A stretch of DNA of 64,000 bases from Trifolium pratense (GCF_020283565.1 NC_060064.1:25440337-25504336); one strand, 5' to 3'. Shown: positions 55,001 to 64,000, counted from the first letter of the stretch. The notes: a model not told the origin generated them from the letters alone. Numbers and translations: made by a program.

Positions 55001-55866
55001 AATTCACATGCTTCACATTTAAACAAAGACAAATCCTTATTACGAAATAACTCAGGAAATAAGTGTTTTAAATAAGGAAAACTAGGATGACCTAATCGTG
55101 AATGCCATAACATAACATCATCATTATTATTATTCAGAACTAAAAAAGATTCAAAGCATGAACTTATTGGTTTGGAAGGTAGTTGTGATTCAGGTTCAAT
55201 GTCGAAGTAGTAGAGTCCTCCACTCTCCTTAGCACTACCAATCATCTTCCCCGAGTTCAAATCCTGAAAAACACAATGAGTACGGAAAAAATTAGTTTGA
55301 CAATTTCTATCTTGGGCTAATTTACTGACAGACATGAGACTACAAGATAGATTTGGGACATGAAGAACATCTTTAAGGGTTAGACTTGGAGACAACACAA
55401 CCGAACCTTTACCCGCAATGGCTGAAAAGGATCCATCCGCAATTTTTATTTTATGGTTACCTGCACATGGACTATAAGAAGAAAACAGAGTAGAATCACC
55501 TGTCATGTGATCACTTGCACCCGAATCTACTATCCAAGCACGACTGGGACTGACACTAAAAAGGGCAGAAGTACCTTTGGGGGCAACAGAGCCAGAAAGA
55601 GTGTTAGATTCAAGAATTTTATACAGTCTGTCTAGTTGTTTCATCGTGAATGAAAGCTGAATTGAAGAAGACTGATGCTCTTGATCAGAATTACTGGCTT
55701 GGAATGTATGACCCTCACCTCCATCTTTATTCTTCTGATTTGAAGGTCGCGGAAGACCATGTAATTTCCAACATTGAAAAATAGTATGTCCCAAACGATG
55801 ACAATATTTGCATTCACGACGGTATTTGAAAGTGGATGATCGTCGTCGAGAATAAAAAAACGTCAT
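52075..55866 (-). CDS. Ty1/copia polyprotein, gag-truncated
   Basis: 1263 aa with no internal stop, from ATG at 55866. Order: CCHC knuckle (CKYCHRLGHTIFQCWKLH, about 19-36); aspartic protease (WIVDSGASDHM); integrase zinc region (HSRLGHPSF...CEACEFAKH); integrase core with DVWGP, FRSDNGKEY and NGVAERKNRHLLEVAR; reverse transcriptase (WREAVLEEMKALEKNKTW, LDVKNAFLNGDLEEEVYM, YVDDIVLTGDD); RNase H (FTDADWAGSVTDRRSTSGY, SSAEAEFRAMAQG). The PR-IN-RT-RH order defines Ty1/copia. The N-terminal nucleocapsid part of gag is missing upstream of the knuckle, so assembly would need help. Catalytic residues appear intact. Confidence 0.92.
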   Translation of the reverse strand: MTFFYSRRRSSTFKYRRECKYCHRLGHTIFQCWKLHGLPRPSNQKNKDGGEGHTFQASNSDQEHQSSSIQLSFTMKQLDRLYKILESNTLSGSVAPKGTSALFSVSPSRAWIVDSGASDHMTGDSTLFSSYSPCAGNHKIKIADGSFSAIAGKGSVVLSPSLTLKDVLHVPNLSCSLMSVSKLAQDRNCQTNFFRTHCVFQDLNSGKMIGSAKESGGLYYFDIEPESQLPSKPISSCFESFLVLNNNNDDVMLWHSRLGHPSFPYLKHLFPELFRNKDLSLFKCEACEFAKHHRSHFPLQPYKPSKPFSVIHSDVWGPNRTSTLSHKKWFITFIDDHSRVCWVYLLKGKSDVCQAVKDFVKMVQNQFQTNIQVFRSDNGKEYFNTMLSDFFRENGIVHQSSCPNTPQQNGVAERKNRHLLEVARALLFASKVPNYLWGEAVLTAAYLINRVPSKVLNFQTPIHIFKECFPNDRVSNDLTLKIFGCTAFVHEHKNISKLEPRAIKCVFVGYSPTQKGYKCFDPKNQKMFVTMDVTFFENKPFFDTHLQGGNLNEDSSQTEDMSFFNSFQTEDMTFFNNLSLPVSQSSKTYTSAPTKNGHDSLSNPTPVMSSELGESEPTFSHEENNENLENNDNDDLIEMPQNNESYKDNRFEAGNKTWKGKVFVRKNHKESDESTSKHCHESEPGDDQLPKKRKGKSISVSESRILYPDIDDPVAVRKPVRSCTKYPLSNFISYSNLSSSFSAFTSKLSSVEIPKNVQVALEVPKWREAVLEEMKALEKNKTWSVMTLPDGKKTVGCKWVFTVKYNSDGSIERYKARLVAKGFTQTYGIDYSETFAPVAKLNTVRILLSLAANLDWPLHQLDVKNAFLNGDLEEEVYMDIPPGFEDKFGSNVCKLNKSLYGLKQSPRAWFEKFTYSMKKQGYIQGQADHTLFTKFSQDGKIAVLIVYVDDIVLTGDDIVEMTRVKEKLALDFEIKDLGSMRYFLGMEVARSKDGIVVSQQKYILDLLKETGMSGCRPADTPMDPNAKLWEEGSVPVDTGRYQRLVGKLIYLSHTRPDIAFSVSVVSQFMHYPFEEHLEAVYRILRYLKANPGKGLFFKKTNERNVSIFTDADWAGSVTDRRSTSGYCTYVWGNLVTWRSKKQGVVARSSAEAEFRAMAQGICEGLWIHRVLEELKMKIELPLKLYSDSKAAISIAHNPVQHDRTKHIEIDRHFIKEKLDAGIICLPFVTSSQQTADILTKSLARPTFEHLIGKLGMIDIYAPT

Positions 55867-55920
55867 AATTAATAATCTTAGCCAAGTAGTACCGGAAGCA
55901 GCAAAGAAAAATTAACACCG

Positions 55921-56042
55921 GTAAACAGTACTCGTGAACAGCAACTACGTGAACAGTACACGTGTACAGTACTGCCGTGAACAGTGCTCATGAATGAACA
56001 GTGCGTATGAAGTATGAACAGTACCACGGGTGAACAGTGTCG
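55921..56042. repeat. GTGAACAGT repeats in the Copia leader
   Basis: About seven copies of (G)TGAACAGT/GTACAGT within 120 bp, in the leader just upstream of the polyprotein. No coding content. Their role is unknown. Confidence 0.7.
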
Positions 56043-56127
56043 CACACAAAATCAGTTGTCGTGGTCAGATTGTAAACACGACGGCGGCTAGGGTTTTGCG
56101 GAAGCGAGACCCCCAAAATCGGGAGCT

Positions 56128-56420
56128 CCGATTATCCCAAAACCTTAAGGTGTTAGGATAGAGCCATATCAATGGTTTTATATTATTTCTAACACGCCCC
56201 CTCACGCAAGAGCCCACTTGGGCTTGAAGCGTGGATAATGCATAGGCCCACCTACCATATGCTTAAATTCCACTTTTTAATTAGAAAGTGAGGGGAGCGG
56301 GGATCGAACTCTAGACCACTTAGTCATAGAGGCTCTGATACCAAGTCAAATAACCGATTATCCCAAAACCTTAAGGTGTTAGGATAGAGCCATATCAATG
56401 GTTTTATATTATTTCTAACA
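56128..56420 (-). mobile_element. TRIM-type element forming the 5' end of the Copia element
   Basis: Two identical 67-bp direct repeats (56128-56194 and 56354-56420) begin TGTTAGAAATAATATAAAACC on the minus strand. Inside lie the primer site TGGTATCAGAGCC (56344-56332) and about 130 bp of non-coding sequence. The stretch GGTTATTTGAC that follows the upstream repeat is absent after the downstream one, where Copia leader begins. The downstream terminal repeat is therefore cut short at the junction. Confidence 0.8.
56332..56344 (-). other. primer-binding site, initiator tRNA-Met
   Basis: TGGTATCAGAGCC on the minus strand, the usual primer site of both Copia and TRIM elements. Confidence 0.8.
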
Positions 56421-56425
56421 GTTAT
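56421..56425. repeat. Copia element target duplication, right
   Basis: GTTAT, as at 51916-51920. Confidence 0.75.
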
Positions 56426-56764
56426 TGTTCAGCGATACACTATTTAGTATAAAGTGTTGTTAAGTAGAGGGTATTGTGGCTCTATAGCTTATATTGTTGT
56501 AGCATAAAGGAATTTAAACAAACCGCAAATTTCTGCAATCTGGGATTAATAATACTGAGCAGCAACACACTACCAGACAGCAAACAGATCTCTGTCACAG
56601 AGGACTTATACCTGTATAACACAGCCTAGGTAACTCATCCTCCCAAATGGACCTCGGCCAAGCAACGTGAATACTGTTAAATTCAGATATTGTAATACTG
56701 TTATGTTAACGATAGATAATCATTGAACAATACAATAACCAAGGGAATTATAAAATAATGAGAC
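56426..56764. other. spacer, no gene seen
   Basis: 56440-56510 (CACTATTTAGTATAAAGTG, GGGTATTGTGGCTCTATAGC) resembles 57600-57695, so it may be half of a MITE. Confidence 0.4.
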
Positions 56765-57215
56765 AAAAACAAAACACAGTACTTTTTTTTTAAGAACAAA
56801 ACAAGGTAGGTAATTAACAAGAATTCAAACATGATAATCTTTAACAAAGAATAACTTACTTTCCTTTCATCGAAACCAAACATTCAACATAATCATCAAC
56901 AAAGAACCACCGTTACATTTGGTAATCATCAGTGTCATCAAATATCAGCCATGGCGGATTTTTGGAAAACCAATATGGCCATTTTGTGAAGGATGGCAGT
57001 GCCATGGTGCCATTTCTCGGCTGGTATGTCAGATTATTGCTCTCCACCATCGATAACATATTATAGTTTGCTCTACCTTATTATTTCCCCGATTATAGAG
57101 AATTGGCCATCCTTCTAAACAGTTTAGCAATATCAATGTATCACTGTTTTCAGAAAGACACAGTGGCAACAACGAACGATTAAAATAACCTTTTGGAAGA
57201 TTATGATTTCTGTCT
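56765..57215 (-). pseudogene. 3' end of a second F-box gene, decayed
   Basis: Parallel to 48290-48545: same 3' flank (TTAACAAGAATTCAA, TTTAACAAAGAATAA), same final codons (ACTTTCC...TCGAAACCAAAC, AAAGAACCACCGTT) and the same upstream stretch (AATTGGCCATCCTTCTAAAC, AATATCAATGTATCAC). It is interrupted by about 130 bp of unrelated sequence at about 56935-57070. The F-box domain itself is absent. Confidence 0.75.
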
Positions 57216-57384
57216 GCAATAGATGGTGAAAAGAGAAAGCATCAATAAATTACTCTACTTTTGTATTACTATATTCAGAGCCTTATAGCTAGAACAAGTT
57301 ATAATGAAATCGCAGATACTTATTCTAGTCAACAAGGCTTCGAAAATGCTTCACATATAGCAGACAAAATAAAAGCACAGGATG

Positions 57385-57545
57385 AAGAAAAGTACCTTGT
57401 AATACAGTGCAATCTCGTCTCTAAAGGTGACTTTCCATTACTATTCGTACTCCAACAAGTGAAGTCTTCATCACTAATTACCTCAATGTGAAAATCAAAG
57501 ATGCTAGCAACAGATAACAGCCAAGCCTCCCTAAACTAGGTAAAA
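57385..57545 (-). pseudogene. duplicated gene fragment X, copy 2
   Basis: Counterpart of 47395-47560, sharing TACCTTGTAATACAGTG, GAAGTCTTCATCACTAATTA, GCTAGCAACA and CCCTAAACTAGGTAAA. The protein family is not recognised. Confidence 0.5.
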
Positions 57546-57563
57546 CAAAAGATCATCTACTCA

Positions 57564-57697
57564 GTGTTGTCAAATAGCTGGTATAGCATAACATAATTTG
57601 AACATATGTTCTGCAGTACACACTATTTAGTACAAATTGGTGAATAATAGAGGTTATAACAGCACTTAGTACTATAACGTAGCAGAATTTGAACAAC
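57564..57697. mobile_element. possible MITE (GTTGTCAAATAGC ends)
   Basis: The left end GTTGTCAAATAGCTGGTATAGC and the right end (complement of CTATAACGTAGCAGAATTTG, then AACAAC) are imperfect inverted repeats. Non-coding. Confidence 0.45.
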
Positions 57698-58827
57698 TCA
57701 CTTTTCGGTGATCCACAATTTACATCATTACAGTTACTTCCATCAAATGACACGATTGGGGTCACAAATGTGTAATGACATGACAAAAATCCCAAACTAA
57801 GCCACAACACATCAGAATTCAGAACGCAACTAAGTTTCTTTCTTCCGCTTGATGTTCTCTGTATGTGCTTCTCTCAGCACGTTACAAAACAATATTTCAG
57901 TATGCAGCATATAGCAAAGATTCAAAAATGGTAACAATTTGAAAGGAAGAGAGTGCAACATGTGCATCTCTTGGAGAGTAAAACAACAGCAATACAACAT
58001 GTAAACCTTAAAATTACTTAGGTTTGCTACTCAGTGTCCTTTGTTATTAAGTATGAATTGCATGTTTGCTCTCAATCGTTAAGGGGTTCTTTGTAGCAAA
58101 TTTTAGCAAAGTCGTGTCCAATAGACACCGACACATGTAATTATATTCAATCCATTCGTTATCGCAAATCATTAATAATTCAAAATTTTATTTCATAGAT
58201 AGGTAAATAACATTTGATGGAAAATGTTGATTTAAAAATGCCAAATTTGCTATAATATCCTTCAATTCTGATGTTATGAGTTATGACAGACAAATACCAT
58301 GCTATAACTGCTGTGAAGAATTCTTCACATTTAAAATATCAATTCATAAATCATGTGATATTTCCTTTTGATGAAAATCTGACACCTTACAACTAATGAA
58401 TTAATTGTTCTCCATCCCTTGATGCATCTTTTTTTGACGCATCTTATACATCAAAGATATTGATTTTAAATAAAGGTATACGATCTCAGCTGCGACATAA
58501 CATGTTTTGATGTTGTCACCATAATCTAGTTGAGAATTGAGATTGAGCCTACATTAACCATGATTCTCTACGGTATCAAGGATCGCAACGCGACCACAAC
58601 CATTATCGCTATTTATAACACCGATAATAATAACCTTGAATATTGATAATAACAATAATATAAAATGAGACAAATCTGAAAATTTTAAGCAAAATTCCTT
58701 AGAACCATACCAATCCAAGATAAACAAAGTTTCCATGCAATGATTCAGCAACACATTCTCATTATTTTGTATCCTTGAAAACCTATACAATACAATACAC
58801 CCCAATTACAACATTTCATAAAAAAAA
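57698..58827. other. intergenic and 3' flank of DET2
   Basis: No gene is seen. A GTGTCGG-type repeat fragment lies at 58105-58180 (CGTGTCCAATAGACACCGAC). The DET2 poly(A) site is presumably near 58700-58820. Confidence 0.45.
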
Positions 58828-59643
58828 TCAATACAAGTAGGGAATAACAGCTTTCCTTTTCTTAGGATAATCTTCTCCAAATTTCTCCAAATACCATTGA
58901 TGATTAGCACGAGCCCTAGGCCCTAAATTAGCAAAAGTATAAAAACAAAAGCCCAAACCAGCCCAAGACCAAGTCATCAAAGCCCAACCAAACCACTCAA
59001 CAATCTCCCCAAAGTAATTAGGACAACTCACAACCTCAAAAAACCCTCCTTTAGGAATCATATACCCTTTCCCTTCACCTTTAAGCCTCAACAATACCTT
59101 ATCAGACCAAATATTAATCCCCATCCCAACAAAAAACACCAAAAGCCCACCAAAAAAAACACCCCAAAAACACAACCCATCATCATAATTCTTGTAATGA
59201 GAAACCCATTTAGCTTGAACATAAGAATTCAACAAATTGAACAAAAAAGCCATAAAAGCTATACTTAAAGGAAACCCAGATGGGGTTTTTGATAAAGATG
59301 ATTTTTTTCTTCTTGTTGTGAGAAATAAACGAAATGGGTATATGATTGTGCGGTTAAAGTAATGAATTAGAAAAGGGGTAATGAGGATTATTGATTTAGG
59401 ATTTGAAGAGTTTTTACCATGTGGAAAAAGATAAAGAGTGAACCAAAGTGTAGGACTTTCCATGAGGAACCAAGCTAGTGGTGGAGAGAGATTTGGACCC
59501 CAACCTGGTCGATGGTGTTTGCCATATGGAGCTTGGAGGAATGTGAGAGAGATGAAGGTTGGTGGTGCTATGAGAAAGAGAGTGAGAAGTGCATAGTTGA
59601 AGAGTGAATCTTCCTTTTGAAAGAATGGATTTTGATGGAACAT
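58828..59643 (-). CDS. DET2: steroid 5-alpha-reductase DET2
   Basis: 271 aa, single exon, ATG at 59643. Plant DET2 is an ER-membrane, NADPH-dependent enzyme that reduces the 4-ene of 3-oxo steroids (campest-4-en-3-one to 5-alpha-campestanone) in brassinosteroid synthesis. The hydrophobic segments fit about six membrane spans. The conserved C-terminus holds GYMIPKGGFFEVVSCPNYFG, EIVEWFGWALMTWS and FANLGPRARANHQWYLEKFG, and ends KRKAVIPYLY, the family signature for cofactor binding. Length fits the family (about 260-270). A TATA box lies about 50 bp upstream. The gene is intact and in its own transcription unit. Confidence 0.95.
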   Translation of the reverse strand: MFHQNPFFQKEDSLFNYALLTLFLIAPPTFISLTFLQAPYGKHHRPGWGPNLSPPLAWFLMESPTLWFTLYLFPHGKNSSNPKSIILITPFLIHYFNRTIIYPFRLFLTTRRKKSSLSKTPSGFPLSIAFMAFLFNLLNSYVQAKWVSHYKNYDDGLCFWGVFFGGLLVFFVGMGINIWSDKVLLRLKGEGKGYMIPKGGFFEVVSCPNYFGEIVEWFGWALMTWSWAGLGFCFYTFANLGPRARANHQWYLEKFGEDYPKKRKAVIPYLY

Positions 59644-59689
59644 TGTGTGAGTTGTGTCTGTCTGTGTGAAATGATGATGATGACAAGAT

Positions 59690-59698
59690 CTATATAAA
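59690..59698 (-). promoter_or_regulatory. TATA box of DET2
   Basis: Minus strand TTTATATAG in TCTCTTTATATAGATC, about 50 nt before the ATG, so the leader would be short. Confidence 0.65.
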
Positions 59699-59699
59699 G

Positions 59700-61649
59700 A
59701 GAGAATATTTGTCTCAAAAACATTAAAATATTGTTTCTCAAAAAAAAAAAAAAAAATTAAAATATTGGTATTGAATATGGCATCATTTTGTTTTTATTGG
59801 TATTTTTTTAATCCAGTCAAACAAGAAAAAGAGTAAATATTCTTTATAAAAAATTTTAAAAAAAGTTTATTTGAAAGGTTTTACTAAAAGATAATGCTTA
59901 CTAAAAACAACAACAAAAAAGAAGATAATGCTTAGTTGGAGTTTTAAATTTTAATCTCTATTTTTTTTAATAGTAATCCCTATTTTTATTATTTTATGAA
60001 ATTGATCGACATATTTTTTTTATAGAAAAGAGAGTCCAAATTTATGCTTGGATTTAACTTATTTTTTACCTTATGAAAATAGTTTATATCAATAAATAAA
60101 CTTTTATGTTAATTCATAAGTTTCCAATAACAAAATTGTATCTTTGTATGTTGTTTTCTCATAAACCACCTTGAAAAAGTTATAATACAGTATAAAAACT
60201 TATTTATTTGCATAAGTTATTTTGCATAAACTCAAAATTAAGTCAATGCAAACAGGCTCTAAGTCCAAAAATGAAGCTAATTAAACAAGAATCAATCTAG
60301 GAGTAGCAAACTCCATTACATCAGAAAACAGTAATTCACTATTCTGAGACGGAAAATAATCATAAATAGTAAACGAATATTTCGAAATGCACCCAATATT
60401 TGCTAGAACATCAGCACAATTAGGAGTCTCCATAGATCAGGTTTGGTCTATTTTAGTCAAACCTGTTACCCAACCTGTTCAAAGTTAATTAGGTTAGGTT
60501 GACTGTAAAACCTGTATATTTTAGGTCAAATCGAACCGATCAACGAGTCATAACAATTAAAAATTCTAAATATTTTTCAAGAAAAATATAGTTAAATGAT
60601 GTCTGATTTCAAGATAATTTTAAAATTTTAGACTAAATTTTACTATTTAAAATTGAAACACTTGAAATTACATGAAAGATGTCAAGTATAGTATACAAAT
60701 TTAAGATTTCTATATAAAAATTTAACACATACAAATATTAATCTATATTATAAAAAATAAAAAATATAATATATTTTCCAAACGAGTAGGGCTCACAGGT
60801 TCATGGGTTTAGAATCATAAACGCGTTACCCGAACCAAACCACTTCGGATTTGAACTGGTTGGTTCGAATTGGACCCGCATTTGAATGGGTTCGGATAAA
60901 ATATGGGTTGTGTTGGCTTGGATCATCCGGTTGAACGGGTGCTGCACAACGATTGGCCTTTTGCATCCCTGAAATACCCAACAGTTGCCTTGTATGTTTA
61001 ACCAATGAAATACCCACCAAGCTGAACATATTGTCAGTCTTATCATACAACGATCTTTTTATTCAACAGTAATATCATGCAAATCAATGATAGCACAAAA
61101 GCATGCTTCGATGACAATGACATCCTTGCCTGCTGCACAAAGCAACAAAATATAATACGTACGAGGTATTCAACTTCTTCACTAACAAGTGTACTATCAG
61201 CAGAAACGACTATGACAACAACTCTTTCTCTATTTGTCTATAAATGGAAGAGTTGTTTAAAAATTGGATGTAGAAGAATTCATGTGAAAGTGTGTGCTCA
61301 AGCATTTGAAGATGCCCACTAAGTGTGAACAAGAAGACACACCCACTAAGTGAATAGAAATCACCAGTGAACTCACAAAGGTTAATGGTTTATTGTGTAA
61401 ACCTTTCCAAGAGTGTAAACATCCTCTGCACCAAGAACTTCAATGCACCAAGAACAATCTATAATCATGATAACTCAAAAAGTGAAATTCATGATCTTTT
61501 ATGCAAATGGAAACACACCAAAGTGTTTATGCCTTGAGATTTTCAAATGTGAAATATACATCTTTGCATCTTATGATGATGACATATCAAAAGCCCTTTG
61601 ATAAATATCAAAGGTATTGGAATCAATGCATTAAAAGTTGGTTCCTTAT
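59700..61649. other. intergenic, decayed repeats
   Basis: No gene is seen. 60045-60260 is a member of the TTATGCAAACAGCTTA foldback family. 60440-60975 is rich in GGTTCGGAT/ACCCGAACC motifs and may be an old hAT-type element (it ends near TGCATCCCTGA). 61050-61650 is unclassified; its short frame at 61077-61322 has no recognised homology. Confidence 0.4.
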
Positions 61650-63090
61650 CTTTTAAAAGTTTCATGTTGTTCCTTTATTTTTTATTTTGTTGCATTAGTT
61701 AGTCCTTCCGTGAAATTTTAGGTTTCAAGTTGGTCTCTTATGTTTATTTTAGATTTTAAGTTGGTCCCTTATGTTTTTATTTTATTTTTTTTAAGGCTTA
61801 ATTAGTAAAATGGTCCCTTAAAGACATTTTTGGTTTCAGATTGGTCCCTTAAAGAAAAAAATGTCCGGATTGGTCCCTTATTGATATCCCTGTTACACAT
61901 AATAGTCCTTTCCGTCCATTTTTTCCAAAAAATGTTAACTTTTGACACGTGGCACTGTGATGATCTATGGTAAATCAATATATACAGGGATCCACCGTAG
62001 ACCTCATTTATATTTTAAATTTTAACCATTTGATCTTTTTGTCACAAAGGACACCGTTAGATCTTACAAGTCTATGGTATCTATCGGTGTGAACCACCAC
62101 AAACTAATTTGTTTCATCTTCTAACTCGCCTCATTCTTCATCTTCATAAACATAACAACAAAAAAAAACCCAGATCATCATCATCGTTTCAAATCTGAGT
62201 TTCAAATCTGATTTATGTGTTCAATTTCGATTTCAATTTCTATGTTCAAATCTGATTTTTATGTTCAATTTCGATTTCATCTGATTTCTGTGTTTTTGAA
62301 ATCTGAGTTTCTTCAAGATCTATGTTCTTCATAGATCTGTTTCTTCAAGATGTGTTTTCGCCCCGGTGTTGATCTATCTTTATTTTGTTTTAGCCTTCCG
62401 TTTTTTTGTACGGTAGGAGTAGTGTTTTGTGAGCTTCTAGTTGTTGGAATATTGTTCTCGGTGGACTGGGTTGGTTTAGGCTAACTCCTTGTTCCTCTCT
62501 TGTATAGATTAACACCTTTTTGAAGAAAAAAAATTGGATTTTGAAGATAAAAATATGAGTTTTTTATGAAAGTTGTGAAAATGGTGTTGAAGATGAAGAA
62601 TGATGAGAGGAAGAAGATGAAGAAATGATGAAGGATGAAGAATATAATGGTGCATTGTTAGATCCGGTGGACATGCAAAATCTAATGATTTATTTTTCTT
62701 CAAAAAGATTTAATGGTTAAGATTAAAAAATGATATGGTGGACCACATATAATGTTGGTCCACCTAATATATTTAGTGTTAATAAATTAACGAAGGGGAC
62801 CAATGTGTGTAACGGTGATATCAATAAGGGACCGATTTGAACCTTTTTTTCTTTAAGGGACCATTGTGAAACCTAAAATGTCTTTAAGGGACCATTTTAC
62901 TAATTAAACCTTTTTTTAATTAAAAGAAAATGACATTGAACATGACTGAGACCAAACTTAAGGGACCAATTTGAAACTTTTAACTTAAAACTTAAAGAAA
63001 ATATAAGGGATAAACTTGAAACTTTTAAAAGATAAGGGAGAAACTTAAAATCTAAAATAAAGATAAGAGACCAAAAGTATAATTATAGAT
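61650..63090. mobile_element. outer foldback element, TTGGTCCCTxA family
   Basis: The arms (about 61650-61785 and 62935-63090) are inverted: GGTCTCTTATGTTTATTTTAG on the left against the complement of CTAAAATAAAGATAAGAGACC on the right, with TTTAAAAGTTTCA/TGAAACTTTTAAA. Same family as 9079-9406. Confidence 0.7.
61789..62919. mobile_element. inner foldback element nested in the outer one
   Basis: Its arms of about 150 bp (AAGGCTTAATTAGTAAAATGG..., GGTCCCTTAAAGACATTTT) have their complement at 62770-62919. The interior of about 830 bp holds a pair of shorter inverted segments (CCACCGTAGACC/GGTGGACC) and AT-rich sequence, with no transposase. Confidence 0.7.
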
Positions 63091-63422
63091 ATCCTTGTTT
63101 GTTACTAGAGAAGTTCACTTAAATTTTACATTTCCTTAGATATTTTTATGTTTTTCATATAAGCAAGCATGAAGTTAACATAATGAGCTAATAAAAACAT
63201 TTAGCTTTTACCTTTTCGATATCATTTAGAGTTATTGGAATAAAATTAAAGTATGTTTTTATTTTATATGTCCTTCTATCTTGAGAGATATTTTGAATGT
63301 AAATACATGACTATATATTCAAGACTACTTATACAAATGCTTATGACTTTTGAATTCGATATGTGTAAAATTACAATGTTATTTTTATGGTATTATAATA
63401 GTTGAATCTTTTGGATCATATT
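63091..63422. other. AT-rich spacer
   Basis: No gene is seen. Confidence 0.4.
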
Positions 63423-64000
63423 TGTTGTGAATTCGGATTGAATCACACCAATACATTGATGTGTGTGGAGCAAATGGATTAAAGCAATCAACAAGCGAGA
63501 ATGACAATAATAACAATAACAAAAGATAAACCGCGAAAACGTAAAGAACACGAGATATTGTTTACCCAGTTCGGTTATAACAACCTAGTCTGGGGGAGAG
63601 AGACTCTCCGTTCCACTATCAATGAAAAACTTGATTACAAAGATTCAATACAAGAGTTGCAAGAATTTAGCCTTGATCCTAAATTCTACCCTTTTCCCGA
63701 ATCTCTCCCCGTGACCAAGAGATTCAATCAATAAGTGTTTACAAGGTGATGAATCAATCCCCAACCCTAGAGTATGCCCAAGAGAAGTTCTCTAATAAAC
63801 CCTAGTCTTTTGTTGGCTTTAGAAACCCTAAAATCACCTTAAAAAACAGAAAAAACGCAAAAAACAGCATTATATATCGCGCCCACGCCCAGCTCAGGGG
63901 GGTCTGCGCCCAGCTCAGATGGCAGTGAGCAAGGCTTCATTTTTTCTTCTTCTGCTGAGCCCAGCTCAGGCTTGCTGCGCCCAGCTCAGACACCAGATGC
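63423..64000. mobile_element. partial LTR-like sequence at window edge
   Basis: TGTTGTGAATTCGG at 63423 could be an LTR border. The sequence that follows (GATATTGTTTACCCAGTTCG, GGGAGAGAGACTCTCC, AACCCTAG-type pieces) is in the style of plant LTRs. Near the end, GCGCCCAGCTCAG occurs about four times (63880-63995). The open frame at 63501-63734 is not gene-like. The second LTR and the internal region would lie outside the window. Confidence 0.4.

Larger units (their letters stand above)
51921..56420 (-). mobile_element. chimeric Ty1/copia element with TRIM-type 5' end
   Basis: 4.5 kb in minus orientation between GTTAT duplications, TG at one end and CA at the other. The downstream (left) terminus is a 148-bp LTR preceded by a purine tract. 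The upstream (right) terminus is not that LTR: it is a 67-bp terminal repeat, an initiator-tRNA-Met primer site, about 160 bp of internal sequence and a second 67-bp repeat, the design of a TRIM element. The Copia leader and a gag-truncated polyprotein follow. Confidence 0.75.

Noticed and set aside
63501..63734. 77-aa frame at the right edge
   Set aside because: Part of an LTR-like sequence with no recognisable homology.

Overview
The window looks like nuclear DNA of a flowering plant, most likely a legume (clover or Medicago type). It is AT-rich, genes carry GT-AG introns, and retrotransposons and short foldback transposons fill most of it. A plastid-targeted enzyme gene and DET2- and F-box-type genes confirm a plant. 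The legume placement is inferred from recognised repeat families and is not proven.

Host genes are few. (1) 39709-44798, + strand: nuclear gene for the plastid acetyl-CoA carboxylase carboxyltransferase alpha subunit. I resolved ten coding exons plus one leader intron and one 3' UTR intron. (2) 48361-49518, - strand: single-exon F-box protein gene. A degraded second copy of its 3' end lies at 56765-57215. (3) 58828-59643, - strand: DET2-type steroid 5-alpha-reductase gene of brassinosteroid synthesis, with a TATA box. (4) 12282-14708, + strand: broken two-exon gene of the ARID/ELM2-SANT family.

Layout. 1-3.8 kb: CT-rich repeated segments and a small MITE. 4.0-5.3 kb: relic of a DUF4283/zinc-knuckle LINE ORF1 (- strand). 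5.9-6.3 kb: Stowaway-like MITE. 7.24-9.04 kb: 5'-truncated LINE with a 15-bp target duplication. 9-12.2 kb: several MITEs. 12.3-14.7 kb: ELM2 pseudogene. 16.08-24.68 kb: LTR retrotransposon without pol. It has identical 483-bp LTRs, a tRNA-Lys primer site, an 18 x 70-bp tandem array and three genes on the antisense strand, one spliced. 25.42-31.71 kb: LTR retrotransposon (- orientation) with 1133-bp LTRs that look identical and a tRNA-Asp primer site. Its one long ORF fuses gag and protease to the tail of integrase. 32.1-32.3 kb: SINE. 32.54-38.62 kb: LINE with a 17-bp target duplication and an internal array of five 529-bp units; one unit holds a 552-bp hAT element. 39-45.4 kb: carboxylase gene. 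46-50 kb: foldbacks and the F-box gene. 50-51.9 kb: LINE fragments in opposed orientation. 51.92-56.42 kb: Copia element whose 5' end is a TRIM-type element instead of its own LTR. 56.8-57.6 kb: duplicated gene fragments. 58.8-59.7 kb: DET2. 61.6-63.1 kb: nested foldback elements. 63.4 kb to the end: an LTR-like sequence cut by the window edge.

The host genes are independent, oppositely oriented units and form no pathway cluster. The most unusual material is in the retroelements: the antisense spliced gene, the gag-protease-integrase-tail fusion, and the Copia/TRIM chimera. All calls were made by eye from sequence and remembered family features. No database search or alignment program was run.
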